DNA of 64,000 nt, from contig CBDCTL010000024.1 in assembly GCA_965222015.1 (NCBI GenBank), positions 434,001 through 498,000 of the forward strand. The letters run 5' to 3'. Of the stretch, positions 34,764-43,563 are shown in pieces; within the stretch, counting starts at the first letter, position 1; each line of letters begins with the position of its first letter. The notes under the pieces are model-generated. The model saw nothing but the letters and a program-made list of their open reading frames with translations, was not told the origin of the DNA and did not search any database. Made by a program: the position numbers and the translations under genes. Source of the DNA: JANQPX01 sp965222015 (GTDB lineage: Bacteria > Pseudomonadota > Alphaproteobacteria > Geminicoccales > Geminicoccaceae).

Positions 34764-35309
34764 ATGCCTGGAGCGATAAGGACTTATGTTCGCCTGGTCG
34801 ACGCCGTGAACCGCGTCGTCGGCCGCGCGATGATGTACGGTATCTTCGTGATGATGGCGATCCTGCTCTGGTCGTCGATCTCGAAGACCTTCTTCCTGCC
34901 ATCGCTCTGGACCCTGGAAATGGCGCAGTTCGCCATGGTCGCCTACTACATCCTGGGCGGGCCCTATTCCATCCAGCTCGGCTCGAACGTCAGGATGGAT
35001 CTCCTCTACGGCGACTGGACGCCGACCCGAAAAGCCTGGTTCGACGCGGTCACCGTCCTTTTCCTGATCTTCTTTCTCGGCGTGCTGCTCTATGGCGGTT
35101 TCTCCAGCACCGCCTATTCCCTCGAGTATGGCGAGCGCAGCGCCACTGCCTGGCGGCCCTATATGTGGCCGATCAAGATCATCATGTGCATCGGCATTTT
35201 TCTGATGCTGCTGCAGGCGATCGCCGAGTTTTTCAAGGATGTCGCGCGCATTCGCGGAGTGGAGATCGGGACCGAAGGTCGGTCAACCGTGGATGAGGAT
35301 CATCCCTGA
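34764..35309 (+). CDS. TRAP transporter small permease (DctQ)
   Basis: A 181-residue DctQ-family membrane protein with four hydrophobic segments (MMYGIFVMMAILLWSSI; LEMAQFAMVAYYILGGPY; AVTVLFLIFFLGVLLYGG; IKIIMCIGIFLMLLQAIAEF). The SIQLGSNVRMDLLYGDW loop is typical of the mannitol/chloroaromatic-type subgroup. It shares its last base with the start of the large permease. Confidence 0.9.
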   Translation: MPGAIRTYVRLVDAVNRVVGRAMMYGIFVMMAILLWSSISKTFFLPSLWTLEMAQFAMVAYYILGGPYSIQLGSNVRMDLLYGDWTPTRKAWFDAVTVLFLIFFLGVLLYGGFSSTAYSLEYGERSATAWRPYMWPIKIIMCIGIFLMLLQAIAEFFKDVARIRGVEIGTEGRSTVDEDHP

Positions 35310-36631
35310 TGTCCTACGAGATGATCGCGATCCTGATGTTTTCGACCATGATGCTGATGCTGCTGACGGGTCAGCGGGTGTTCGGGGCGATCGGCTTCGT
35401 CGCGGTGGCGTCCGCTCTGCTGCTGTGGGGGCCCGGCGGCTCGGAGATCGGCTTCTCGGCGGCGATCAAGCTGATGAACTGGTATCCGCTTTTGACCCTG
35501 CCGATGTTCATCTTCATGGGCTACGTGCTCTCCGAGAGCCGCATCGCCGACGACCTGTACAAGATGTTTCACGTCTGGATGGGCCCGGTGCAGGGCGGCC
35601 TCGCGATCGGCACCATCGGGCTGATGGTGCTGATCTCGGCGATGAACGGCCTTTCGGTCGCGGGCATGGCGATCGGCGCCACCATCGCGCTGCCGGAGCT
35701 TTTGAAGCGCGGCTACGACAAGCGCATGGTGACGGGCGTGATCCAGGCGGGCTCGTCGCTCGGTATCCTGGTACCGCCTTCGGTTGTTTTGGTGCTCTAT
35801 GCGATGATCGCGCGCCAGCCGGTCGGACAGCTCTGGCTGGCGGGCGTGCTGCCCGGGCTGATGATGGCCGGCATGTTCATTCTCTACATCGCGATCCGCT
35901 GCCGGCTGCAGCCCGAGCTCGGGCCGGCCCTGCCGGCGACGGACCGGGATATCTCCATGGCCGAAAAGCTGCGCCTCCTGCGCGCCGGCCTGCTGCCGCT
36001 CGGCATCTTCGCGGTGATGATGGTGCCGTTCGTCAATGGCTGGACCAGCCTGGTGGAAAGCTCGGCGGTGGGCGCGCTGGCTGCGTTTCTCGCGGCGGTG
36101 CTCAAGGGCAGGATGACCGCCGAGGTCTTCGAGAACTCGGTCCGGAACACGCTCGGCATCTCCTGCATGTTCATGTGGATCATCCTGGCGGCGCTGGCCT
36201 TCGGCGCGGTGTTCGACGGTCTCGGCGCGGTGCGCGCGATCGAGAACCTCTTTACCGAGCAGCTCGGCCTCGACCCCTGGATGATCCTGATCCTGATGCA
36301 GCTCAGCTTCATCCTGATGGGCACCTTTCTCGACGACACCGCCATGCTGGTAATCGTCGCTCCGCTCTACGTGCCGCTGGTGCGGGCGCTGGAATTCGAT
36401 CTGATCTGGTACGGCGTGCTCTACACCATCACCACCCAGATCGCCTACATGACCCCGCCTTTCGGCTACAACCTGTTCCTGATGCGCGCGATGGCGCCGC
36501 CGGAGATCTCGCTCGGCGACATCTACCGCTCGATCGTTCCCTTCGTCGGGGTGATGATCCTGGCGCTCGCCCTGGTGATGATCTTCCCGCAGATCGCTCT
36601 TTGGCTGCCGAACGTTGTCTACGGCAGGTGA
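35309..36631 (+). CDS. TRAP transporter large permease (DctM)
   Basis: A 440-residue DctM with about 12 membrane segments; visible are LLLTGQRVFGAIGFVAVAS, MFIFMGYVLSESRIADDLY, GGLAIGTIGLMVLISAMNGLS, GSSLGILVPPSVVLVLYAMI and FLDDTAMLVIVAPLYVPLV near the C-terminus. It is the main channel of a sodium-coupled, periplasmic-binding-protein-dependent importer. It follows dctQ directly (TGATG) and precedes dctP by 86 bases. Confidence 0.92.
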   Translation: MSYEMIAILMFSTMMLMLLTGQRVFGAIGFVAVASALLLWGPGGSEIGFSAAIKLMNWYPLLTLPMFIFMGYVLSESRIADDLYKMFHVWMGPVQGGLAIGTIGLMVLISAMNGLSVAGMAIGATIALPELLKRGYDKRMVTGVIQAGSSLGILVPPSVVLVLYAMIARQPVGQLWLAGVLPGLMMAGMFILYIAIRCRLQPELGPALPATDRDISMAEKLRLLRAGLLPLGIFAVMMVPFVNGWTSLVESSAVGALAAFLAAVLKGRMTAEVFENSVRNTLGISCMFMWIILAALAFGAVFDGLGAVRAIENLFTEQLGLDPWMILILMQLSFILMGTFLDDTAMLVIVAPLYVPLVRALEFDLIWYGVLYTITTQIAYMTPPFGYNLFLMRAMAPPEISLGDIYRSIVPFVGVMILALALVMIFPQIALWLPNVVYGR

Positions 36632-36717
36632 ACGAGGCCGACGTTCGGCCCGGGCTTGACGGGCGGCCGGCCTTGATGAGTAAGTGTCTGGCAATACAAC
36701 GAGAAGAGGAGAAAAAA

Positions 36718-37767
36718 ATGACCCAACGACGTGACTTCCTGAAAAAAGCCGGCGCGGCTGGTGCCGCCGGTGCGGCGACCGCGACGCTGGCGGCGCCGGC
36801 CGTCCACAGCCAGGACACCATCAAATGGCGGCTGCAGACCTATGCCGGCCCGGCGCTCGCCGAGCATGTCATCAAGCCCGCGATCGACAGCTTCAACAAG
36901 GTCGCCAACGGCGAGATGGAGATCGAGCTCTACACCGCCGACCAGCTGGTGCCGACCGGTGAGCTGTTCCGTGCCATGCAGAACGGCACCATCGACGCGG
37001 TGCAGTCCGACGACGACAGCATGGCGTCTCCGACCGAGGTCACGGTGTTCGGTGGCTATTTCCCCTTCGCCTGCCGTTACTCGCTGGACGTGCCGGTGCT
37101 GTTCAACCAGTGGGGCCTCGGCGACATCTGGGATGCCGAGTACGAAAAAGTCGGTGTGAAATGGCTGTCCGCCGGCGCCTGGGATCCCTGCCATTTCGCC
37201 ACCAAGGACCCGATCGAGAGCCTCGCCGACATGGAAGGCAAGCGCGTCTTCACCTTCCCGACCGCCGGACGGTTCCTCGCCCAGTTCGGCGTGGTGCCGG
37301 TGACGCTGCCGTGGGAGGACATCGAGGTCGCTGTGCAGACCGGCGAGCTCGACGGCATCGCCTGGTCCGGCATCACCGAGGACTACACGGTCGGCTGGGC
37401 GGACGTCACCGACTACTTTCTCACCAACAACATCTCCGGCGCCTGGTGCGGCTCCTTCTTCGCCAATATGGACCGCTGGAACGAGGTGCCGGAGCATCTG
37501 CAGGAGCTTTTGAAGCTCACCATGGACAGCTCGCATTATTACCGCCAGCACTGGTATTGGGGCGGCGAGGCCAAGCTCAGGACCGAGGGCACCAAGATGA
37601 AGCTCACCACCATCCCCGACGAGGAATGGGCGACGGTGGAAGCGGCGGCCCGCGAGTTTTGGGACGAGATCGCCTCCGAGAGCGAGACCAAGGCCAAGGT
37701 GGTACAGATCCTGAAGGACTACAACGCGGCCATGGAAAAGGCGGGCCGCCCCTACCGCTACACCTGA
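36718..37767 (+). CDS. TRAP transporter periplasmic binding protein (DctP), Tat-exported
   Basis: A 349-residue binding protein. The N-terminus is a textbook twin-arginine signal (TQRRDFLKKAGAAGAAGAAT, cleavage near AVHSQ). The DctP fold shows in KWRLQTYAGPALAEHVI, DAVQSDDDSM, RYSLDVPVLFNQWG, KRVFTFPTAGRFLAQFG, LPWEDIEVAVQTGELDGIAWSG and LSHYYRQHW-like SSHYYRQHWYWGGEAKL. This subgroup binds keto acids or other carboxylates. The start ATG 36718 follows GAAGAGGAGA. A terminator follows the gene. Confidence 0.93.
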   Translation: MTQRRDFLKKAGAAGAAGAATATLAAPAVHSQDTIKWRLQTYAGPALAEHVIKPAIDSFNKVANGEMEIELYTADQLVPTGELFRAMQNGTIDAVQSDDDSMASPTEVTVFGGYFPFACRYSLDVPVLFNQWGLGDIWDAEYEKVGVKWLSAGAWDPCHFATKDPIESLADMEGKRVFTFPTAGRFLAQFGVVPVTLPWEDIEVAVQTGELDGIAWSGITEDYTVGWADVTDYFLTNNISGAWCGSFFANMDRWNEVPEHLQELLKLTMDSSHYYRQHWYWGGEAKLRTEGTKMKLTTIPDEEWATVEAAAREFWDEIASESETKAKVVQILKDYNAAMEKAGRPYRYT

Positions 37768-37784
37768 TTTTTTTCATACGCTGA

Positions 37785-37816
37785 CGCGGCCCAGGCCCGA
37801 CCTGGGCCGCGTTTTC
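37785..37816 (+). terminator. Intrinsic terminator after dctP
   Basis: CGCGGCCCAGG (37785-37795) and CCTGGGCCGCG (37801-37811) form an 11-bp perfect stem with a five-base loop, followed by TTTTCC. It lies between dctP and the glutamine-synthetase-like gene, so that gene may need its own promoter or read-through. Confidence 0.85.
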
Positions 37817-37843
37817 CATCGATGTCGGATCCGGAGCTGGACG

Positions 37844-39211
37844 ATGGCAGGCGCCTTGACCTTCGATGACCTGAGAGAAGCCGTGGCGGTGGGGGACATC
37901 GACACGGTGCTGGCCGTGCTGGTCGACATGCAGGGCCGGCTGATGGGCAAGCGCTTTCACGCCAACTTCTTCGTCGACAGCGCGCACGAGGAGACCCACA
38001 GCTGCAACTACCTGCTCGCCACCGATCTCGAGATGAGCACGATCGACGGCTACAAGGCATCGAGCTGGGAAAAGGGCTATGGCGACTACGTCATGAAGCC
38101 GGATCTCTCGACCCTTCGGCGCATTCCCTGGCTCGAAGGCACCGCACTGGTAATCTGCGACGTGCTCGACCACCACACCCATGAGGAGGTGCCGCATTCA
38201 CCGCGGGCGCTTTTGAAAAAGCAGGTGGCCAGGCTCGAAGCCATGGGCATGAAGGCGTTCATGGCCTCGGAGCTCGAGTTTTTTCTGTTCCAGGACAGCT
38301 ACGAGGAGCTCCGGCAGCGGAACCTTTCCGCCCCGCATACGATCAGCGCCTACAACGAGGATTATCATATCTTCCAGACCACCAAGGAGGAGGATGTGAT
38401 GCGGGCGCTCCGGAACGGGCTCGAAGGCGCCGACGTGCCGGTCGAGAATTCGAAGGGCGAGGCGGATGCCGGGCAGGAGGAGATCAATGTCCGCTATGCC
38501 GAGGCGCTGACCATGGCGGACCGTCATGCCCTGATCAAGAACGCGGCCAAGGAGATCGCCTGGTCGAACGGCCGCTCCCTGACCTTCATGGCCAAATACA
38601 GCACGTCGGCCGCCGGCAATTCCTCCCATATTCACCAGTCCCTCCGGACGCTGGAGGGCGAGCCCGTCTTCTTCGATCCATCGGCGGAGCACGGCATGTC
38701 CGAGACCATGCGGCACTACATGGCCGGCCTGCTGAAGCACGCCTCCGAGATCACCTATTTTCTCGCCCCCTACGTCAACTCCTACAAGCGCTTCGCCGCA
38801 GGGACCTTCGCGCCGACCAAGGCGATCTGGTCCATGGACAACCGAACGGCGGGGTTCCGGATCTGCGGCGCCGACACCAGGTCGGTCCGCGTCGAATGCC
38901 GGATCGGTGGTGCCGATCTCACGCCGCATCTTGCCATGTCGGCGTTGCTGGCGGCGGGAATCGACGGGATCGAGCGGCGTCTGGGGCTGGAGCCGGCCTT
39001 CGTCGGCGATGCCTATCAGGCGGACGAGATTCGCGAAATTCCGGGAACGCTGCGCGCCGCGACCGAAGCGCTGGAAGGCTCGACGCTGCTGCGCCAGGCG
39101 TTCGGTGACGACGTCGTCGACCATTATGTGCGTGCGGCCAGATGGGAGCAGTCGGAAGCGGACCGCGTGGTCACCGACTGGGACGTCGGCCGCGGCTTCG
39201 AACGGGCCTAG
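37844..39211 (+). CDS. Glutamine synthetase family protein (type III-like, gamma-glutamyl ligase)
   Basis: A 455-residue ATP-dependent ligase related to glutamine synthetase. Seen are VDMQGRLMGKRFHANFF, ASELEFFLFQ (first metal site), EADAGQEEINVRYAEALTMADRH, LTFMAKYSTSAAGNSSHIHQSL and the C-terminal KRFAAGTFAPTKAIW, NRTAGFRI and VECRIGGAD. The ammonia-site signature of true GlnA is altered, and such paralogs act on amines (polyamine, ethanolamine or similar gamma-glutamylation). Next to a TRAP importer and an N-formylglutamate amidohydrolase it probably joins an amine-derived or amino-acid catabolic route; the substrate is unknown. Confidence 0.87.
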   Translation: MAGALTFDDLREAVAVGDIDTVLAVLVDMQGRLMGKRFHANFFVDSAHEETHSCNYLLATDLEMSTIDGYKASSWEKGYGDYVMKPDLSTLRRIPWLEGTALVICDVLDHHTHEEVPHSPRALLKKQVARLEAMGMKAFMASELEFFLFQDSYEELRQRNLSAPHTISAYNEDYHIFQTTKEEDVMRALRNGLEGADVPVENSKGEADAGQEEINVRYAEALTMADRHALIKNAAKEIAWSNGRSLTFMAKYSTSAAGNSSHIHQSLRTLEGEPVFFDPSAEHGMSETMRHYMAGLLKHASEITYFLAPYVNSYKRFAAGTFAPTKAIWSMDNRTAGFRICGADTRSVRVECRIGGADLTPHLAMSALLAAGIDGIERRLGLEPAFVGDAYQADEIREIPGTLRAATEALEGSTLLRQAFGDDVVDHYVRAARWEQSEADRVVTDWDVGRGFERA

Positions 39212-39948
39212 GTGGCATGACCACATCATTGACTTGGATCGCTGGCGCTTGGGCCGACGATATGCGGCCTGGATTTCCTCCGATCCCCAACGTCCCCGAT
39301 GCGCTTTGACCCATCCTTAACATTTGCATGTCATGTTGACGATCAGGTCCGTGCGATCCTGGGAATCCGTCCGCCCACGGCAGATAAACCGGGAGACACG
39401 CCGGGGCGGTCGCTGGCGCCTCGAGGCCGATGCAAAGGCGCAAGGGGGAAAGCGGAACGTCATTGCTCCGGTGGGAAATCCGGAGATCGCACCGTCGTCG
39501 AACGCCCGCTGACGATGCATGGAGCGAGCTCCCCTATCGTAGTCGCTGGCCGCCGCATCGTTAGCCTTGCAAACTGTCGATTTGAGGAAAACCTGTTCCC
39601 TCAATTCCCTCCCAGCTTATCGAGGGATCATGCGGCCCGGCAAGGTGATCCAGGCCGACACCGATCATGTTCATGGCGAGCTGGAATGCCTGCACCACAG
39701 CGGCTCCACCGTCGCAGCGAACTTTCTTCCGCCCTCGAAACCCGATCGAGAATGGACAACAGAAGCCTTCCATCCCGTCACGATGGAAGAGTTAGGGCTT
39801 TTTTATCATCACCAGGACACGCTCGTCTCCGGCTGCAAGCTCGCGGCTCGCAATGGGCTGAAGAATTTCCCCGACGACGATCTTTCGCATCCTGCCTGTC
39901 GGCCTGCATTGGAACTTTGCCTGGTCACCGCCGGTTAACACCCGGACC
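39212..39948. other. Long intergenic region after the ligase gene
   Basis: Some 740 bases without a supported gene. It holds one half of the palindromic repeat (39346-39380). An open frame of 123 codons at 39567-39938 (plus strand) encodes RPGKVIQADTDHVHGELECL but has no family I recognise; it could be a small real gene or chance. The region resembles a zone of past rearrangement. Confidence 0.5.
39346..39380 (-). repeat. Palindromic intergenic repeat, half copy B
   Basis: GGTCCGTGCGATCCTGGGAA followed by TCCGTCCGCCC matches the left arm of copy C (48530) with one or two changes, in the same minus orientation. The partner arm that would close the palindrome is missing downstream. It looks like a truncated element. 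Confidence 0.65.
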
Positions 39949-40317
39949 TCAATTCGCGATGCGGTCGGTGATCCAGTCCTCGAGCTCGCCATAGTCGAGA
40001 GGCTTGGTGAAGTAGTGGCTGGCGCCGGCGCTCATGCCTTCCTTGACGTCCTGGCGATCGGCGAAGGCCGACATGAAGCAGAACGGGATGGCCGCATGGT
40101 CCGGATGCTCGCGCACCAGAAGCTTGCGCAGCTCGCGCCCGTCCAGCTTGGGCATGTTGATGTCAGCCAGGATCAGATCCGGCCTCTGGTCGAGGATGAC
40201 CTGCAGCCCTTCCTCGCCATTTACGGCTTCCGCAATGTCATGGCCCATATCGGTGAGTTCCTCCACGAGGATCTCCCGGAGATCGGCCTCATCTTCCACG
40301 ACGACAATCTTGGCCAT
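39949..40317 (-). CDS. Stand-alone response regulator receiver protein
   Basis: A 122-residue single receiver domain of CheY type. MAKIVVVEDEADLREILVEE gives the acidic pocket, Asp52 in LILADINMPKLDG is the phosphorylation site, MSAFAD the switch serine, and FTKPLDY the conserved lysine. No output domain is present, so it relays or titrates phosphate for an unlinked kinase. I chose ATG 40317, where the domain begins; an in-frame ATG lies further up at 40362. Confidence 0.88.
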   Translation of the reverse strand: MAKIVVVEDEADLREILVEELTDMGHDIAEAVNGEEGLQVILDQRPDLILADINMPKLDGRELRKLLVREHPDHAAIPFCFMSAFADRQDVKEGMSAGASHYFTKPLDYGELEDWITDRIAN

Positions 40318-40374
40318 TCTGTAGTGCCCGCGCTGGTTTAACCGGGGAATTGCCCGCATCATGACAGAGCTCGG

Positions 40375-40389
40375 TTAACATTTGGTTAG
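40375..40389. promoter_or_regulatory. CtrA-like site
   Basis: TTAA (40375-40378), seven bases, TTAG (40386-40389) fits the CtrA consensus with one change. It lies 58 bases upstream of the receiver gene start on the minus strand and before the Tat protein gene on the plus strand. Support is sequence only. Confidence 0.4.
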
Positions 40390-40515
40390 CGGAACGGACG
40401 GAGCGGGAGCGACGGCGGAGGGTGAGCCCTCGAAAAGGTGCAGACGCGCCACGATCGATCGGCATTCGCCAGCGCCCGCTGCCCGGCGACGCGCTTTGGA
40501 TTGACGATTCCGACC

Positions 40516-40941
40516 ATGGAACCTATGCATGCGATGGGCGTTCTCGCCCATGAATCTGGATCGCCCGCACGAAAGAAGAAAGTGAACCGACGCCGTCTCT
40601 TCAATCTGGCCGGTCTGTCGCTGGCCGGCCTTGCGCTCCCCTTCATCTGGTCGAAGCCTCTGCGCGCCGACGGGCTTTTCGAGACCCTGTTCGGCGATGC
40701 CGGGCTCGCCGCGAAGGTGGGCCACGCCCATCGGCATGCCGACCCTCTCGCCGTCGAACGCGGCCGTGCGCTGGCCGCCGAGCTGACGGCGAAGCCGGTA
40801 TCTGCGGCGATGCGGCACCTGCGCCAGCAGGCCCAGTCCGACCTCGAAAGGCTGGATGTCGTGATCGCCGACGGCTGGGTGATGGCCCGATCCGAGGCCG
40901 ATTTCTGCGCGGCCGTCCATCAGAATCGGGACGAGGCATGA
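40516..40941 (+). CDS. Tat-signal small subunit beside GMC oxidoreductase
   Basis: About 141 residues from ATG 40516 (a GTG at 40582 is an alternative start). It carries a twin-arginine-type signal, NRRRLFNLAGLSLAGLALPF, then a short mature domain ending SDLERLDVVIADGWVMARSE and CAAVH. Its stop overlaps the GMC oxidoreductase by ATGA. Small Tat proteins in this place act as the gamma subunit that carries a cofactor-bearing GMC dehydrogenase through the Tat system, as in FAD glucose and gluconate dehydrogenases. That role is inferred by analogy; no similarity beyond the layout is claimed. Confidence 0.72.
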   Translation: MEPMHAMGVLAHESGSPARKKKVNRRRLFNLAGLSLAGLALPFIWSKPLRADGLFETLFGDAGLAAKVGHAHRHADPLAVERGRALAAELTAKPVSAAMRHLRQQAQSDLERLDVVIADGWVMARSEADFCAAVHQNRDEA

Positions 40942-42560
40942 TTCGTGACCTCGACGGCCGCACCGAAGACGACGCCATAGAGGCCGATCTCTGTATCATC
41001 GGCGCCGGCGCCGCCGGCATCACCATCGCCCATGCGCTCCGGAACAGCGGCCTCGACATCGTGGTTCTGGAAGGCGGCGGGCTGGAGATCGAGGCGGAAA
41101 GCCAGGAGATCTATGAGGGCGACATCGTCGGCCTCGATTACTATCCCATCGACACCACCAGGCTTCGTTATTTCGGCGGCTCGACCAATCACTGGAGCGG
41201 TCGCTGCATGAAGTTCGATCCGATCGACTTCAGGAAGCGGGACTGGGTGCCGCATAGCGGCTGGCCGTTCGGCCGCGAGACGCTCGACCCCTATTACGAG
41301 CCGGCTCAGAAGCTGGTCGAGCTGGATTTCAGGATCGAGCGTGATGCGTTCTGGACCGAGTTCGGAATCGAGCCTCCGGGCTTCGATCCCGAAAAAATCG
41401 TCAAGACCGTCGACCAGCGTTCGCCGCCGACCCGTTTCGGCGAGGTCTACCGCGCCGATCTCGAGGCCGCCGAACGCTGCACGGTCTGGCTGCACGCCAA
41501 TGTCGTCGGGATCCACACCAATGACGAGGCGAGCCACGTCGAGAGCCTGCTGATCCGCTCCTTCAAGGGAAAGGAGGCCGAGGTCCGCGCGCGCGCCGTC
41601 GTGCTGGCCTGCGGCGCCCTGGAGAACGCGCGGCTGCTGCTCGCCAATCGCGAAACCGAACCCCACGGCTTCGGCAACCGTCACGATCTGGTGGGGCGGT
41701 ATTTTTCCGATCACGCCCACATGCTGATCGGCGACATCGCCTCCGCGCAGCCGATAACCCTTCTGGACGCCGCGAGACGCCAGTTCCAGGGCGGTGCCGA
41801 ATTCCTGCCGCGCTTCGCGCTGAGCGAGAAGCTGCAGGCGGCATTCGGCGTCACCAACTGCGCGGCCTGGCTGGTGAGCGAGCTCGAGGATTCCGCGGGC
41901 GTGACGGCCGCCGCCGATCTGATGGAGCGGATGCGCGGCATCGAAGGCAGTCCGCCGATCACGGATTCCGCCTGGCGGGTCATGATCAATCTCGACGACG
42001 TCGCTGTCGCCGCCTGGCAGCGTTTCATCCAGGGGCGAAAGACCGTCCAGGACGTGAGCTATATCGGACTGTTCGGATGCACCGACCCGGTGCCCAATCC
42101 CGACAGTCGCGTTCTCCTCGACGAAGAGGACGTGGACGTGTTCGGCATGCCGCGCGCGGTGCTGGACTGGCGGCTGACCGAGCAGGATCATCTTTCGCTC
42201 AAGAAGCTCGCAGAAGTCGTGGGTGCCGAGCTCGCCCGCACCGGCCTCGGCCGCCTTCGCCTGCACGGGTGGTTCGCGGAGGTGACGGGCGACGACTGGA
42301 TGGCACGATTCCACGAGAGCCCTGAGGCGGAAAAGTTCTCCTATCTGGACTGGATTTCGAACCACAATATCGGCACCACGCGCATGGCCGATAATCCGAA
42401 ACAGGGCGTGGTCGACGCCGACTGCAAGATGCATCATGTCGACAATTTCTGGATCGCCGGCAGCTCCGTCTTCCCGACCTCCGGCAGCGCCCAGCCGACG
42501 CTCACCATCGTGGCGCTCGCGCTCCGGCTGGCGGATCACCTGAAGGCGAAGCTCGCCTGA
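40938..42560 (+). CDS. GMC-family FAD oxidoreductase
   Basis: A 540-residue flavoprotein. The FAD motif is LCIIGAGAAGITIAHALRNSG with EGGG after strand two; then RYFGGSTNHWSGRCMKFDPI, ARAVVLACGALENARLLLA, and a C-terminal GMC active site with NHNIGTTRMADNPKQGVVDA and the final GSAQPTLTIVALALRLADHL. It has no signal peptide of its own, which fits piggy-back export with the preceding Tat protein. It oxidises a sugar, polyol or choline-like alcohol. A cytochrome c subunit is not adjacent. Confidence 0.9.
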   Translation: MIRDLDGRTEDDAIEADLCIIGAGAAGITIAHALRNSGLDIVVLEGGGLEIEAESQEIYEGDIVGLDYYPIDTTRLRYFGGSTNHWSGRCMKFDPIDFRKRDWVPHSGWPFGRETLDPYYEPAQKLVELDFRIERDAFWTEFGIEPPGFDPEKIVKTVDQRSPPTRFGEVYRADLEAAERCTVWLHANVVGIHTNDEASHVESLLIRSFKGKEAEVRARAVVLACGALENARLLLANRETEPHGFGNRHDLVGRYFSDHAHMLIGDIASAQPITLLDAARRQFQGGAEFLPRFALSEKLQAAFGVTNCAAWLVSELEDSAGVTAAADLMERMRGIEGSPPITDSAWRVMINLDDVAVAAWQRFIQGRKTVQDVSYIGLFGCTDPVPNPDSRVLLDEEDVDVFGMPRAVLDWRLTEQDHLSLKKLAEVVGAELARTGLGRLRLHGWFAEVTGDDWMARFHESPEAEKFSYLDWISNHNIGTTRMADNPKQGVVDADCKMHHVDNFWIAGSSVFPTSGSAQPTLTIVALALRLADHLKAKLA

Positions 42561-42669
42561 CGTTCCCCCGTCCATTCATTATCTCTGACCATCGCCTGCA
42601 AATGACGGCGCATAGTGATGCCCGGGCGATGCTGCCGCGGTCGCGGCGGCGAGCCCAAGGAAACGCCGA

Positions 42670-43472
42670 ATGCATGACCTCACCTCCAAAATGCCCGCCT
42701 GGCGGCCCAGAAGCCTCGTTCTCGGCCTTTCGATCCTCGTCGCTTGCTGACGCCGGCCGGCGACGCCTTCGCCAACCGCAGGCTTCCGATCGAAATCGTC
42801 CTCCAGCTCTGCGAGGCGGAAAATGACGTGGTCCAGGCCTTCTGGACCAGGAGAATCGTGGGCCCCGGCCTCGAAGCCGGGCTCGCCTTCGCGGCGAACT
42901 GACGCGAACCCGGCGTCGAGGCCGCCCCCCTGCCTGCCGGTTTTCTGCAGGGCACGTCGGAGCAGCTTTCGGGCTCGTCGGTCCCGATCGGCCTGTATCA
43001 GGGATCGGACTACCCGCTGCGGGCCGAGAACAGGTTCGAGGGCATCGAGCTCGCAGCCTTTCAACGGATCAAATCCGTAGGCGAACCGCAGTTTCTGTTC
43101 GCACGCGACACCCGTCTCTACACCGCCATGTTTCCCAGCGTCGCGGTCGCGGAGCCCTGCGTCACCTGTCACAATGACGACTTGAGCAGCCCCAAGCGGG
43201 ACTGGCAGCTCAACGATGTCATGGGCGCCACCACCTGGACCTATCCGGCAAAAACGGTCGCCGCCGAAGACCTGGTGTCGATCATCGGCACCCTCAGGGC
43301 AGCCGTGAGAAGCAACTACGCCATCTATGTCGACAAGGTGGCGACGTTCGCCGAGCCGCCGGATATCGGCGACCGGTGGCCGGAGGACGGCTACTATCTT
43401 CCAAGCGTCGACGTGTTCATGGCCGAGGTCGAACAACTCATCCCGACGCTCGAGTCCCTGTCCCTGCGCTAG
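42670..43472 (+). pseudogene. Tll0287-like (DUF3365) c-type heme domain protein, broken
   Basis: Pieces of one periplasmic heme-binding protein in sequence. From ATG 42670 there is a signal-like HDLTSKMPAWRPRSLVLGLS, then a frame loss near 42745. The next frame gives ANRRLPIEIVLQLCEAENDVV and continues with an in-frame TGA at 42900-42902 where a tryptophan is likely, then PLPAGFLQGTSEQL, PIGLYQGSDYPL, and the intact end RLYTAMFPSVAVAEPCVTCHN with the CxxCH heme site and DWQLNDVMGATTWTYP. It therefore has two lesions (one base missing, one nonsense) and is a pseudogene unless the sequence is wrong. The 3' part alone forms an open frame from 43128. Confidence 0.8.
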
Positions 43473-43563
43473 AGCTTTGCCCGATCGGGTGAGATCACCT
43501 GATCGACAAGGAAACGCGGCGAAACAAAGAGATGGAGCGTGCATCCCGGACCAACGCCGGGCC

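Noticed and set aside
35239..37767. 842-codon plus-strand open frame
   Set aside because: It starts out of frame with dctM and only becomes the dctP frame at 36718; the first two thirds are shadow.
39567..39938. 123-codon open frame as a gene
   Set aside because: No family, no convincing ribosome site, and region carries a repeat fragment. Left as possible but unsupported.
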